Source: Allacma fusca
Taxonomy: Eukaryota > Arthropoda > Collembola > Symphypleona > Sminthuridae
DNA: 64,000 bases
Direction: 5' to 3'
Assembly: GCA_947179485.1 (NCBI GenBank)
Contig: OX359246.1
Span: 37,365,632-37,429,631, forward strand
Shown here: piece after piece, positions 45,085 to 56,624 of the stretch
Numbering within the stretch: position 1 is the first letter of the stretch
Layout: every line of letters starts with the position of its first letter
Notes under the pieces: generated by a model
What the model saw: the letters and a program-made list of their open reading frames with translations, nothing else
Told to the model about the DNA's origin: nothing
The model's database searches: none
Made by a program: the position numbers and the translations under genes

Positions 45085-45489
45085 TTCATCATTGTAGACA
45101 TAACCGAAATTACTGATTTTAAGGCATGGATTGATTCTAGATTTCAGCATGAATATTTAAAATTTACTCATAAGTTTAGCGATATTGCGATTGAATTTCT
45201 TGATGTGAAAGGTCAGCTTTCTAATTATAAGCTTTCTACAACCTTATATACAAAGCCAATGAGTAAACATTTATACCTTCACTTTAATAGTAATCATCCT
45301 CAACATACACTGACTTCACTGCCGTATTCTCAAGGTCTAAGAATTATCCGAATTTGTTCTGAAGTAGAAAATAGGAAGCAACTTCTACAGAAATTGATGG
45401 TTAATTTTAGAAAAAGAGGTTATCCAGATAACATTTTACGAGATTCATTCCAAAAATTATGTAACTTGAATCGGAGTCTGTTTTTTTGA
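45085..45489 (+). pseudogene. Penelope-like element RT fragment
   Basis: This 134-codon open stretch (after a TGA, no ATG) encodes the C-terminal part of a Penelope-type reverse transcriptase: an IEFLDV motif, TTLYTKPMSKHLYLHFNSNH, then PYSQGLRIIRICSE and KRGYP. These blocks follow the RT catalytic core in that family. The catalytic YADD core and the GIY-YIG endonuclease are missing. The fragment ends at a TGA inside TTTTTTTGAGAAC. Confidence 0.75.
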
Positions 45490-45818
45490 GAACAGCCATT
45501 CCCATAGTGAAGCATTTTTTTGGAATATGTACATATAATGTACACACATACATTTTAAATACTGTGGATATTATTGAGGCAAAATATAATTAGTCTGCAA
45601 CCAACCAATCAAAAATTATTAAAAAAATAATTTGGGACTAGTTGAGCTGCGGCACGGTCCCACAGAATGGAGCGTGATAGGGCTTTCTGTTTATAGCGAA
45701 GGCGCTGCCCGTGTATTACGTTCTCAGGAACTTCCTCTCCTCGTATACTACAGTGAGCAAGCAATGCTTGCATGCTGGTCGTATGTATACGTATACAATC
45801 CATGCGTGGCAGTAGTAT
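45490..45818. other. Flank of LTR element; nothing recognised
   Basis: Bases 45476-45498 (GTCTGTTTTTTTGAGAACAG, then CCA) reappear inverted, with one mismatch, at 50381-50403 and in the duplicate near 58015. No gene. Confidence 0.4.
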
Positions 45819-46323
45819 TTTTGGTTTATGTTGGCGTGTATCAAGATGAGATGAGACGGATGTCAAAATGTATGAATATTGAATAAATATGAAACTCAAT
45901 TAATTATTTATGAGAATCAAAACAATAAGCCAACGAATAAATCAAACCATTGAAGTTCATCTACGGATAAAGGGAAGATTAATTATAATTGATTTATTTA
46001 TAAAATCGAAATGAAATCAAAGGAAACTGAAAGGAAATTAAAGAAAGATTGAAAGGTTGATTGGATTGATCCGAAGACCAGAACAAGACTAAAAATATAT
46101 TCTTACAAATCTTCTGGACTAGATACACTAGTCCTAATGATCGTTGAATTCTAAAATTAATACATACATGATAAATGGGTAACGGAAGTTACCAAGGCCG
46201 CTTACTGGATACAGTCAGCAAATAATAAGTTTTTAATGATTTAGCTCACAGGCTAAAATGTACTTTAAAATGATCCTTAAATTATTGTATGGAAAAACAT
46301 ACTTAATTCATCTCAACCTAACA
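45819..46323 (-). repeat. LTR (3' LTR of copy A)
   Basis: Nearly identical to 49398-49902. I see TAGATACAC versus TAGACACAC and CTCAACC versus CTTAACC. The near identity indicates recent insertion or conversion. Confidence 0.88.
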
Positions 46324-46563
46324 TCCCGGGCCGTAAACAGAAAATTTGGCCTCAAATTTTGACGAAGTACAGAACAAAAGAAAACATAATATGTAAATAG
46401 TGAAAACAATTTAGTGAAATGTAACAAACTAAAAATGAGTTAGTAAAATTAAAGGTCAAAGAATCAAGTGTTAGCGGAATGCACAAATTGTGACTAACAA
46501 ACTAGAATTAACTTGAAGAGAAACAAACAAAAATAAAATAAAACACCAAAAAATTTTTTTATT

Positions 46564-47955
46564 TTATTGGGAAAGATGATCTACCGCTTTGGAGAGGGTA
46601 GTAACTTGACAAGAGGGGTTTAAAGGAAGCATAACCTGCGTTCCAGTGGACGGATCGCTGGTAAAGAATGCTGGGAGAGCATGATCTCGCCTTCTTGTGA
46701 TACGGCGGGTCAAGAAAATCCGGCATCCGCCGTAGCAAAAGAGGCCTATTCCAATTAAAAATGTCATAAGAAATCCGAGAACTGAAAAAATACGGAAAAT
46801 AAATGTCCAAGGGCCAGAATTTACTTCGAACTCCAAAGGGGGAGGGGATGGAGGTGAAGTGGTGACAGGTAATTGTACCTGTTTGAGAACTGTTGGGAAC
46901 ATTGTTGAGGGAATTTCAGAGGAAATTCCGTCATCAATGTTGGTAAAATAGGAAGGTGTCGTATCAAGTAGGGGTGGAGGAATTGTTGCCATGACATACT
47001 CATGGCGAATGGTCAAATTTGAATTAGTAGAGGAAGGAGTTTCCGGGAAGGAGTTGGATGGGGAGGGAATGTAGTCTAAGATTTTGGTCACTACAGGAGC
47101 AGCAACCATAAGTCCAGTGCCGGCAGCTAACATTTTTACACCAGAATTTTTCTTAGCTACATCATTCTTAGAATTTTTATCAAAATTAAAATTATCATGC
47201 TTATCGTACAATTTTGTGTCCGGAAGAGTGTGGATGCTGATGGAGTTTTGAAGGGGTTGTAGAGCAAGAAGGGAGCTGGCTGAGGATGCGTGTTTCAAGG
47301 GGGTAGTTTTCTTGTTGGATCCCATCAGTTGTGCGAGATTGGGGAGGCTTCCCCAACCTCCGGGGATTGGAGCAGCCTCAAATCCGGTGGAGCAGAGGAA
47401 GAAGAACATACAGATGAGGAATGTTGTGTATGTAATCGAGAACCGATGAACTGGCCTGCCTCGTTGAGCAGCAGCTGGGGGTAGAGATGTGTTGACGGAT
47501 GTAGTGACGGTGATATTTGCAGGATGGGTTCGGAATGAAGGTGAGTTTCGGGCGATAGGAAATGTGGGGTTTGTAATGAACGGTCGTCCTTGTGGCTGGA
47601 ATTGCTGACGACCCTTGGGCTTGCGGGAGGAGTTCGGAGCACTGACAACGTGTTGGGGCACGGGAGTACCGTCGGCGTAGATTGGGAAATCACGATATCT
47701 GGGAATTCGTTCGGGTGTTGATTGAGGCGCAATTCGCACTTTTTGTGGGGGTCTGAATGCTCCGCGGTGTTTCGTAGGGTTAGTTGAAAACTTGCCAATG
47801 GATGGATATCGGGGGCATTGTGAAACGGGGTTAGTCCGACGGCTATTTCCTCGGACGTCTGGGGAGGAGATTTGACCGCTAGAATCGTATGCTTGGGCTT
47901 GCCGAATAGCTTCTTTGACAGTTTCTAATGCCAAGTTTCGCAATTTTTTCTTCAA
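46564..47955 (-). CDS. Gag-tail/membrane protein frame of LTR element (env-like), copy A
   Basis: 463 codons. Residues 1-170 are Pro, Arg and Gln rich and continue the gag region in another frame. Residues 173-191 are strongly hydrophobic (ITYTTFLICMFFFLCSTGF) and resemble an internal signal or anchor. Residues 276-290 are a milder hydrophobic stretch, and residues 383-408 form a clear membrane segment followed by a basic LTRRITRRR tail. This topology is like a retroviral-type envelope protein, but I see no diagnostic envelope family motif. Env-like is therefore an inference from topology and position before the 3' LTR. An overlapping 157-codon frame (47798-47325) is treated as a shadow. Confidence 0.55.
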   Translation of the reverse strand: MKKKLRNLALETVKEAIRQAQAYDSSGQISSPDVRGNSRRTNPVSQCPRYPSIGKFSTNPTKHRGAFRPPQKVRIAPQSTPERIPRYRDFPIYADGTPVPQHVVSAPNSSRKPKGRQQFQPQGRPFITNPTFPIARNSPSFRTHPANITVTTSVNTSLPPAAAQRGRPVHRFSITYTTFLICMFFFLCSTGFEAAPIPGGWGSLPNLAQLMGSNKKTTPLKHASSASSLLALQPLQNSISIHTLPDTKLYDKHDNFNFDKNSKNDVAKKNSGVKMLAAGTGLMVAAPVVTKILDYIPSPSNSFPETPSSTNSNLTIRHEYVMATIPPPLLDTTPSYFTNIDDGISSEIPSTMFPTVLKQVQLPVTTSPPSPPPLEFEVNSGPWTFIFRIFSVLGFLMTFLIGIGLFCYGGCRIFLTRRITRRRDHALPAFFTSDPSTGTQVMLPLNPSCQVTTLSKAVDHLSQ

Positions 47956-49011
47956 GAGCTTGAATTTTTGTTTCCGCCGTATTAGCAGGGGCAGAAACGG
48001 CAGCGAATTCTTTTTGTTCGCAGAAACGGACTAATGCAGCCATGCTGGTGTAACTATATCCAGCGGCTTGGGCTTTCATTTGAGGGAGTAGTCCCTCAAT
48101 GCCCCATGCAACTTTGTCTTCATTTGACATACTGGGGTTGTAACGTGTGCAAATGTTATCAATATCATATAAAAATTTTGCACAACTTTCGCCTTCCTTT
48201 TGGGAGTTTTTAATTGATTAAGGTAAACCGTGCGGTCTTTCGCATAACGGTCCTTAAAAACTCTGAAAAATGACGCAATATCTGTAATTGTGGGGGGTTG
48301 TTTGGCGATTTCTGCTTGATACCAAGTATAGGGGTCACGGACTAATAAATTGGGCATATGACCTTGAAGAGTCTTCCAATCCCAAGAATATTGGGCGACG
48401 ACTCTTTCAATGTCAAGTACAAAATCATTGATATCATGACAGGTGGGGTCAAACTGACTTAACTTTTTAAATTGCACAATTGAATGAATGGGAGCTGTGT
48501 TAACAACCACGGTGGTTGTGGCCGTGGTAGTCATGATCTTGCGTAAATTTTTACTGGCAAATCTGACTTTTAAATTAAAAGAAATTGGATTAAAGTTTCT
48601 AGTTTTGAAAGGTTTAGGAGGAAGTAATGGGAGGGGTGGAGGGCCTGGTGTAATCGGGATATTATCTACAAAATCCCAAAAACCTAAAAGATCGGGCTCG
48701 GGAGTCTTTAGGAATGTTTTACCGTTGAAAATCTGACTATGAAAATCTAGGGCGCTATTTAGTACAAATGGGGTGGGTTTCGAAAGTTTACTTAGAGGGG
48801 GAGGTATCGGAGGTAAAATTATCTTTAACTTCTCTGCTGTAGATTCACAGGTGGGATCGGAGGGCTTTCGTTTGCGTTTATCTGCGCGTAACTTTAATAA
48901 TCTGTCTAGTGCATTTGCATCTAGCTCAGGCTGGGAATTGGAGCGAGTCTGTCTACTTTGTGTTTTGGGTATTGTGGAGGGAATCTCTTTTTTGGGCTGC
49001 TTATCTGACAT
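47879..49011 (-). pseudogene. Gag-like region of LTR element, frameshifted, copy A
   Basis: The first frame (49011-48076, 311 codons from ATG) has a basic, Pro-rich N-terminus and a retrotransposon-gag type core. Its markers are FDPTCHDINDFVLDIERVVA, the DWKTLQGHMPNLL helix and a WYQAEI block. The expected continuation leaves this frame near 48.2 kb and is found in the frame 48130-47879, and then near 47.95 kb in the frame of the membrane protein. No CCHC zinc knuckle was seen. Both shifts are present in copy B, so they predate the duplication. Confidence 0.7.
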
Positions 49012-49397
49012 ATGTCATTGGGGAATAATGCATTTAATCTTTGTACGTACCTTTTATCCAGTAATCCGCACTGACGCACAGGGTTGTCGTTTGCAAAACC
49101 TGAGGTAGGGGATTTTATCCAGTATGCTTGTAATTACCTTTATAACAATGGGGAAATGTCTTCACTGGTGCCTCGAGTCAGGTCACATCAAAATTAGGAA
49201 GGTGAGCAATATTACGTTCATTGGGTCTTCCTGGCAGCTGCTTTAATCTTCAAACTGGATTTCTATATTCAATCTCAAAATCAAGGGGTATATGTGCACA
49301 ATTAATCAAACCTGCTTAATCAAATCAATTACTTAAAATAGCGCGCACCCGGGGAGTCTTGTTTGGAATTGGGATATAAGGTTTTCATGGGCCACCA

Positions 49398-49902
49398 TTT
49401 TGGTTTATGTTGGCGTGTATCAAGATGAGATGAGACGGATGTCAAAATGTATGAATATTGAATAAATATGAAACTCAATTAATTATTTATGAGAATCAAA
49501 ACAATAAGCCAACGAATAAATCAAACCATTGAAGTTCATCTACGGATAAAGGGAAGATTAATTATAATTGATTTATTTATAAAATCGAAATGAAATCAAA
49601 GGAAACTGAAAGGAAATTAAAGAAAGATTGAAAGGTTGATTGGATTGATCCGAAGACCAGAACAAGACTAAAAATATATTCTTACAAATCTTCTGGACTA
49701 GACACACTAGTCCTAATGATCGTTGAATTCTAAAATTAATACATACATGATAAATGGGTAACGGAAGTTACCAAGGCCGCTTACTGGATACAGTCAGCAA
49801 ATAATAAGTTTTTAATGATTTAGCTCACAGGCTAAAATGTACTTTAAAATGATCCTTAAATTATTGTATGGAAAAACATACTTAATTCATCTTAACCTAA
49901 CA
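49398..49902 (-). repeat. LTR (5' LTR of copy A)
   Basis: The partner of 45819-46323. On the minus strand it ends CCAACATAAACCAAAA and is followed by the primer-binding-site candidate. It should carry the element's promoter; no TATA box was assigned. Confidence 0.88.
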
Positions 49903-49963
49903 ATATGTGCACAACGCCTTAACTAGATATGTATACAAATTACCCGTTTCGGATGTACCCCGA

Positions 49964-50078
49964 TTTGACTGCCGGCACTCCCAAATAAACGCTTTTTTAA
50001 AATTTTAAAATGAAGATTTTACTAATCCCCACGTTTACCAGCAATAAAAAAGTTTATTTGGGAGTGCCGGCAGTCAAA
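49964..50078. mobile_element. 115-bp hairpin MITE (copy at 57577-57691)
   Basis: The left arm TTTGACTGCCGGCACTCCCA onward is a perfect 27-bp reverse complement of the right arm, with about 60 bp between. No clear target duplication. It is repeated at 57577-57691 by the tandem duplication. Confidence 0.85.
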
Positions 50079-51607
50079 CAAATTGGCGAAAGTTTACAAT
50101 TTCCTATGTAATTTTTTTACAAAAACCCGAAGCTTTCATTTTAGAGCCCGGGGAAAAATCATCAGTGTAGTAGATGCTCAGATAGTAAATCTGAGATAGT
50201 ACGATTTTCAATATTGTAAATAGTAAAGCTGTAAAAAATTTAATATTTCGGGTTTTCTCGGTTTATTGACCTTCCTATTCGGTTTTTGGGGAAATATTTT
50301 GTTGGGAAAATTTTGTCTCTACATTATGAATCTCTGGTGTAAATTAATTTGTTTTCTGGAATAGTGACCATCAAGGGTGGCCGTTCTCAAAAAAACAGAC
50401 CCATCGGGACTCTTTACTCCTGCCAAAAAAGGAAAAGATTGTACAATACATGTCTTATTTCAACCCCAGTCTGAAAGAAATTATACCAGAAGTGAAAGTG
50501 ACTAATTATGTTTGTGAGAATACGGTGTTCTTTGGTCTAACATATTTTAATTGTTTACAAGGTTTAAAGAAATGTGTATTGCAAGTTATTGACAATGAGC
50601 TTAAAAATGTGGAGGCAGAATTTAGAGGTCAAGCCTCTAAATTACAGATTAAGATAGCCTCAAAAAGAACAAAAAATATCACCGAGCTATTTAAATAAAT
50701 GGTTTTCAATACATATGTACCCCGATACTGTAATATATTCAGCTCAAACTAGTTATTGTAAGAAAATATATTTTGTACATATATGTAAGCACTTACAATT
50801 AGCTTTTGTCGTGGTGTTGTTGTACAGTACTTTCTGTAGTTCCAGTCAATAACTTTAATTTTTTCGTACATGTACTTACAATTAGTCTCCCTTGGGAAAT
50901 TAGACTGCACTCACGCTCGAATTTTGAATAGTGCTTTATCCAGCTTCAATCAACAACATCAAGTCAGTCTTTTACTGTAATACTTATCTTTTTAAAATTA
51001 ACGGACTATTATAATTGTCCCAATATACTCCAACAAACTGCTCTACGTAATTTTGCGAGTAAATGAAAACACTATTCTCTCATAAAAGGTCTGTAGTTTA
51101 CATTATGTATTAACTAATATTTTACAGTTTCAATTACTGGAATTGTATACGTATGTACATAATCACCACATCTTGTGGTTAATGTACTGGATATTCGCTT
51201 TTCAGATGTTTTACTGATTGATATTAAGTCCTTTCTACCTCAACTTATAAACCACTTCCAGGACTTTTATTATCTCAAGGTGTTTAAATAATTCAAGTTT
51301 AGCCTACATTTTATTTCAAGTTCTCTATTTTATTTCAAGTTTTCTAATTCATCAAGTTCAACCTTCTAATTCTCTTAAAATATTAATGTATGTCATTGGT
51401 TCTCCACAGCCTGAAGATGCTAATAAAAATGCGAAACTAGTCGCTTGAGTAAACCACATCAGGGCTGTCCGTTTCAAAATTATTACCAGTGGTTGCCTTT
51501 GGAGTTTGTTTTCACCAAGCAAGATTTAATAACAATGTTGGTTGGTATTAAGTTGATCAAGCGATTAGTTAAATTTCCCGTGTATAGCCAAATATTGAGT
51601 TTGGGAG
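50079..51607. other. Unannotated flank, duplicated at 57692-59220
   Basis: The only open frame of note is 50450-50698 (82 codons, starting MSYFNPSLKEII and ending KNITELFK), which is repeated at 58063-58311. I do not recognise it. It could be a decayed transposon coding tail, since the base run upstream matches the end of the Penelope-like fragment in inverted orientation. A CCTGAAGATG...GCGAAAC motif lies at about 51411-51440. Confidence 0.35.
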
Positions 51608-52269
51608 TAGTGGTCGGAACGATTCAATTCAATTCAGAAATTTTCAATTCAATTCAATTAGTTGTGTGGACTGAATCGTTAACCGTTTTGCGATTCGGTC
51701 CAGTATAAAAACAATTCAATTCGGTTTTACTCTATGAATTGAACTGAATTGAAAATAATTTGTTTTTTGCGGAAAGACAAATAAAGCACGCAGCACCTGC
51801 TACCACACGTAAATGTGCTTTATTCATTCATTTAGAAATACAAGAATTAATAATAATTTAACAATATCAAATTAAGTTTAATATTAAAATGATTATTTAA
51901 TTCATATTTCTTAATTAATAATCAGAAATTACTGGAAGTTGAACTAAATTATGAGACGTCAGAACATTGCTGATTGTAAGCTGTGTTAAATCATCAAAAA
52001 CAATAACCACAACATTATGATGAAAGTGTGCATATTTTTCACGTGAGCCTCCGCTTCACGCTAAACGAGTTTTCAGTAACCGGTAAATTTGAGTAATGAT
52101 GAATCGTTTGGACTGCAATTCAGAGTAAGCAATTCAATTCAGTCCAGCAGTGTGAACTGAATCGTTCGGTTCGGTTCAATATGTAAACCGAATCGAAAAA
52201 ACTACGAATCGAAATGAATTGAATTGAATCGAGAAATTTCGGTTCTGGACTGAATTAGTCCGACCACTA
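51608..52269. mobile_element. hAT-type MITE, GAATTGAATTG-rich (copy at 59221-59882)
   Basis: Ends TAGTGGTCGGAACGATTCAA and, reverse-complemented, TAGTGGTCGGACTAATTCAG. The flanks TTTGGGAG and ATTGGGAG match at seven of eight bases. The ends are iterations of AATTCAATTC. The middle is AT-rich. It is repeated exactly at 59221-59882. Confidence 0.88.
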
Positions 52270-52277
52270 ATTGGGAG

Positions 52278-52532
52278 GGACCTTTAGTGCGCTGGAGCGT
52301 TGTACCATATTTTTTTGATGACTTGCCAACTAGCTTTTTGAAACAAATTGTTAGTCTTACAATTAATAGTTCACATGTCTTATATGAAATTACTTTGCCC
52401 AGCGAAGCGGGCTATTAATATTAAGCCTTCTCGACATGCCATGATACGGGATCTATAGCAAGTTAAGGTTTTGTGTATACTTTCACAATTCTCAAGTAAT
52501 TGCCCCTGTGCAAAGCACAGGGCTTTTACTAG
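52278..52532 (+). mobile_element. Helitron 3' end (copy at 59891-60145)
   Basis: The hairpin CCCTGTGC-AAA-GCACAGGG is followed by CTTTTACTAG, ending in CTAG (52529-52532) before T, as in Helitron 3' ends. The body from about 52280 aligns with 10860-11118 in intron 1 of gene 2. The 5' part is cut by the adjoining hAT MITE. Confidence 0.65.
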
Positions 52533-53913
52533 TTGGGTTTAATGTGTGATTCCGAATTTATGAATCAAGAGATTAGTTCAAGGCCACGTTTCCGATATCC
52601 AAATATTTTATCGAAAACTTGGTACTAATAGTCACATGACTCAAAAAGCTGAAATAAAGTGGGAATTTTTGAAAAATGGACGAGTTTTTATTTACCTTCA
52701 AAATGCAAACATATTCTTCTGCAAACTATTCTCATAAACAAATATATTCTTTCTGGATTGACGTTATTGAATTCCGTAACAATTAAAAAACTGATAGGAT
52801 AAATTAAATGACTAATTAGGGAAATTTTATAAAAGTATTATATTGAATTTTAAGTAGGGAAAGAGAAATGAATGAAGAAAAATAACCAGAAGAAACTGTA
52901 AAATAATTATTTTGAAATTATTGTAATTGAAAAATTTGCCAGTTGTAAGGGCTGAGGCCATATCAACTTAATAAATCTATCTATGTATCTATCTATAAAT
53001 ATGTACATAGACTACTCTGCTTGGGATAATTTGTACTGAATTTTCTGACTGCGAGAGAAAAGTTTTAGCCGAAGGTGTGTAAATCTTCGTGCCTTCTCTT
53101 CAAACGTTTTCATACTTCAGTACGTGTACAACCGTCCGTATACATATTTATGTTTGTTCAAGTAAAAACTCACCAATTGGAACTTCCTATAAACTATTAT
53201 TTCCCTACCTAAATCACATTTGTCTGAATATGTGTATGTGATTCTAATTATGTATTGTAAATAAGGATACAATATGTTCATAGGCTTAATCATCTTAAAC
53301 ATAAAGTTTTCACATAATTTATGAGGAAATGTGTATGTTGGGAAGTTAGTCTCCAGCAAAAGAATGCAATAAGTAAAGAGGTAGCACGTATGATGCCATT
53401 AGAATGATTATAAGAACTTAGTTTTGAAGATAGTAGGGAGTTTTGAATAAAAACTACTACTTTAATTCAATAATAAAAAACAGCGGAGCAAAATGAGGAA
53501 TATTGAACGACAATAATAGTACGTCTGATAATATCAAAAAATCTGTGAGCGACTGATTGACGCTATAAATATTTTTAACCATCATCACCAGCTTTAGGTA
53601 ATGTGGAAGATTGCCCTCCAATGAATCAACTTCTTTAAAACTAACAATAAGTTTTTTCAAATTACAATTATTAGTCATTTAACGAAATGCGTATCGTAAG
53701 CACTGAAAATAATATGCATTCGGCATCAACAGTGCATATCGAAAAGATCGAAAACGGAGCTTGTTGCAGATAATTCCTCTTATAAAACTAAAGTAGCGTC
53801 AACGAGTGATAAATCCCAGCATAGCCTCCGTCCAGATGCAAATATTACGACCCCTGAAACTTGAACTTAAAGTACTTCTTTCCCGATTGTTTCGAGGATT
53901 ATTAGGAAATAAG
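52533..53913. other. No gene recognised, duplicated at 60146-61527
   Basis: AT-rich DNA. Two small minus-strand frames (53117-53359 and 53457-53678) lack any recognised motif and sit in low-complexity sequence; I do not call them genes. Confidence 0.4.
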
Positions 53914-54299
53914 ACTTAATTCATCTCAACCTAACATCTCGGGCCGTAAACAGAAAATTTGGCCTCAAATTTTGACGAAGTACAGAACAAAAGAAAACAT
54001 AATATGTAAATAGTGAAAACAATTTAGTGAAATGTAACAAACTAAAAATGAGTTAGTAAAATTAAAGGTCAAAGAATCAAGTGTTAGCGGAATGCACAAA
54101 TTGTGACTAACAAACTAGAATTAACTTGAAGAGAAACAAACAAAAATAAAATAAAACACCAAAATTTTTTTTTATTTTATTGGGAAAGATGATCTACCGC
54201 TTTGGAGAGGGTAGTAACTTGACAAGAGGGGTTTAAAGGAAGCATAACCTGCGTTTCAGTGGACGGATCGCTGGTAAAGAATGCTGGGAGAGCATGATC

Positions 54300-55568
54300 T
54301 CACCTTCTTGTGATACGGCGGGTCAAGAAAATCCGGCATCCGCCGTAGCAAAAGAGGCCTATTCCAATTAAAAATGTCATAAGAAATCCGAGAACTGAAA
54401 AAATACGGAAAATAAATGTCCAAGGGCCAGAATTTACTTCGAACTCCAAAGGGGGAGGGGATGGAGGTGAAGTGGTGACAGGTAATTGTACCTGTTTGAG
54501 AACTGTTGGGAACATTGTTGAGGGAATTTCAGAGGAAATTCCGTCATCAATGTTGGTAAAATAGGAAGGTGTCGTATCAAGTAGGGGTGGAGGAATTGTT
54601 GCCATGACATACTCATGGCGAATGGTCAAATTTGAATTAGTAGAGGAAGGAGTTTCCGGGAAGGAGTTGGATGGGGAGGGAATGTAGTCTAAGATTTTGG
54701 TCACTACAGGAGCAGCAACCATAAGTCCAGTGCCGGCAGCTAACATTTTTACACCAGAATTTTTCTTAGCTACATCATTCTTAGAATTTTTATCAAAATT
54801 AAAATTATCATGCTTATCGTACAATTTTGTGTCCGGAAGAGTGTGGATGCTGATGGAGTTTTGAAGGGGTTGTAGAGCAAGAAGGGAGCTGGCTGAGGAT
54901 GCGTGTTTCAAGGGGGTAGTTTTCTTGTTGGATCCCATCAGTTGTGCGAGATTGGGGAGGCTTCCCCAACCTCCGGGGATTGGAGCAGCCTCAAATCCGG
55001 TGGAGCAGAGGAAGAAGAACATACAGATGAGGAATGTTGTGTATGTAATCGAGAACCGATGAACTGGCCTGCCTCGTTGAGCAGCAGCTGGGGGTAGAGA
55101 TGTGTTGACGGATGTAGTGACGGTGATATTTGCAGGATGGGATCGGAATGAAGGTGAGTTTCGGGCGATAGGAAATGTGGGGTTTGTAATGAACGGTCGT
55201 CCTTGTGGCTGGAATTGCTGACGACCCTTGGGCTTGCGGGAGGAGTTCGGAGCACTGACAACGTGTTGGGGCACGGGAGTACCGTCGGCGTAGATTGGGA
55301 AATCACGATATCTGGGAATTCGTTCGGGTGTTGATTGAGGCGCAATTCGCACTTTTTGTGGGGGTCTGAATGCTCCGCGGTGTTTCGTAGGGTTAGTTGA
55401 AAACTTGCCAATGGATGGATATTGGGGGCATTGTGAAACGGGGTTAGTCCGACGGCTATTTCCTCGGACGTCTGGGGAGGAGATTTGACCGCTAGAATCG
55501 TATGCTTGGGCTTGCCGAATAGCTTCTTTGACAGTTTCTAATGCCAAGTTTCGCAATTTTTTCTTCAA
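54300..55568 (-). pseudogene. Membrane protein frame of LTR element, copy B, truncated
   Basis: Matches the copy A frame up to codon 422, then a CGA-to-TGA change (54300-54302) ends it just after the LTRRITRR basic segment. It loses about 41 C-terminal residues but keeps the membrane segment. Other differences include Arg-to-Gln at residue 49 and Thr-to-Ser at residue 143. Confidence 0.7.
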
Positions 55569-56624
55569 GAGCTTGAATTTTTGTTTCCGCCGTATTAGCA
55601 GGGGCAGAAACGGCAGCGAATTCTTTTTGTTCGCAGAAACGGACTAATGCAGCCATGCTGGTGTAACTATATCCAGCGGCTTGGGCTTTCATTTGAGGGA
55701 GTAGTCCCTCAATGCCCCATGCAACTTTGTCTTCATTTGACATACTGGGGTTGTAACGTGTGCAAATGTTATCAATATCATATAAAAATTTTGCACAACT
55801 TTCGCCTTCCTTTTGGGAGTTTTTAATTGATTAAGGTAAACCGTGCGGTCTTTCGCATAACGGTCCTTAAAAACTCTGAAAAATGACGCAATATCTGTAA
55901 TTGTGGGGGGTTGTTTGGCGATTTCTGCTTGATACCAAGTATAGGGGTCACGGACTAATAAATTGGGCATATGACCTTGAAGAGTCTTCCAATCCCAAGA
56001 ATATTGGGCGACGACTCTTTCAATGTCAAGTACAAAATCATTGATATCATGACAGGTGGGGTCAAACTGACTTAACTTTTTAAATTGCACAATTGAATGA
56101 ATGGGAGCTGTGTTAACAACCACGGTGGTTGTGGCCGTGGTAGTCATGATCTTGCGTAAATTTTTACTGGCAAATCTGACTTTTAAATTAAAAGAAATTG
56201 GATTAAAGTTTCTAGTTTTGAAAGGTTTAGGAGGAAGTAATGGGAGGGGTGGAGGGCCTGGTGTAATCGGGATATTATCTACAAAATCCCAAAAACCTAA
56301 AAGATCGGGCTCGGGAGTCTTTAGGAATGTTTTACCGTTGAAAATCTGACTATGAAAATCTAGGGCGCTATTTAGTACAAATGGGGTGGGTTTCGAAAGT
56401 TTACTTAGAGGGGGAGGTATCGGAGGTAAAATTATCTTTAACTTCTCTGCTGTAGATTCACAGGTGGGATCGGAGGGCTTTCGTTTGCGTTTATCTGCGC
56501 GTAACTTTAATAATCTGTCTAGTGCATTTGCATCTAGCTCAGGCTGGGAATTGGAGCGAGTCTGTCTACTTTGTGTTTTGGGTATTGTGGAGGGAATCTC
56601 TTTTTTGGGCTGCTTATCTGACAT
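55492..56624 (-). pseudogene. Gag-like region of LTR element, copy B
   Basis: Identical in layout to 47879-49011: first frame 56624-55689, second frame 55743-55492, with the same two frame changes. I see no coding difference from copy A in the first frame. Confidence 0.7.

Larger units (their letters stand above)
45819..49902 (-). mobile_element. LTR retroelement lacking pol (copy A)
   Basis: Two LTRs, 45819-46323 and 49398-49902 (505 bp each), differ by only a few bases. On the minus strand they begin TGTTAGG. A primer-binding-site candidate TGGTGGCCCATG (49397-49386) directly follows the 5' LTR. Inside are a gag-like region and an open frame for a membrane protein. There is no protease, RT, RNase H or integrase, and the 3.1 kb interior is too short for them. 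Target duplications are not clear. Confidence 0.85.

Noticed and set aside
47325..47798. 157-codon minus-strand frame overlapping the membrane-protein frame, conserved in both copies
   Set aside because: Conservation is explained by the recent duplication. It is Pro/Ser/His-rich low complexity in an alternative frame and ends without a motif.
51405..51445. Hammerhead-ribozyme-like CCTGAAGATG...GCGAAAC...GTCG motif
   Set aside because: It resembles motifs seen near Penelope-like ends, but the CUGAUGA core is not matched and stem II is weak. I cannot support a ribozyme.
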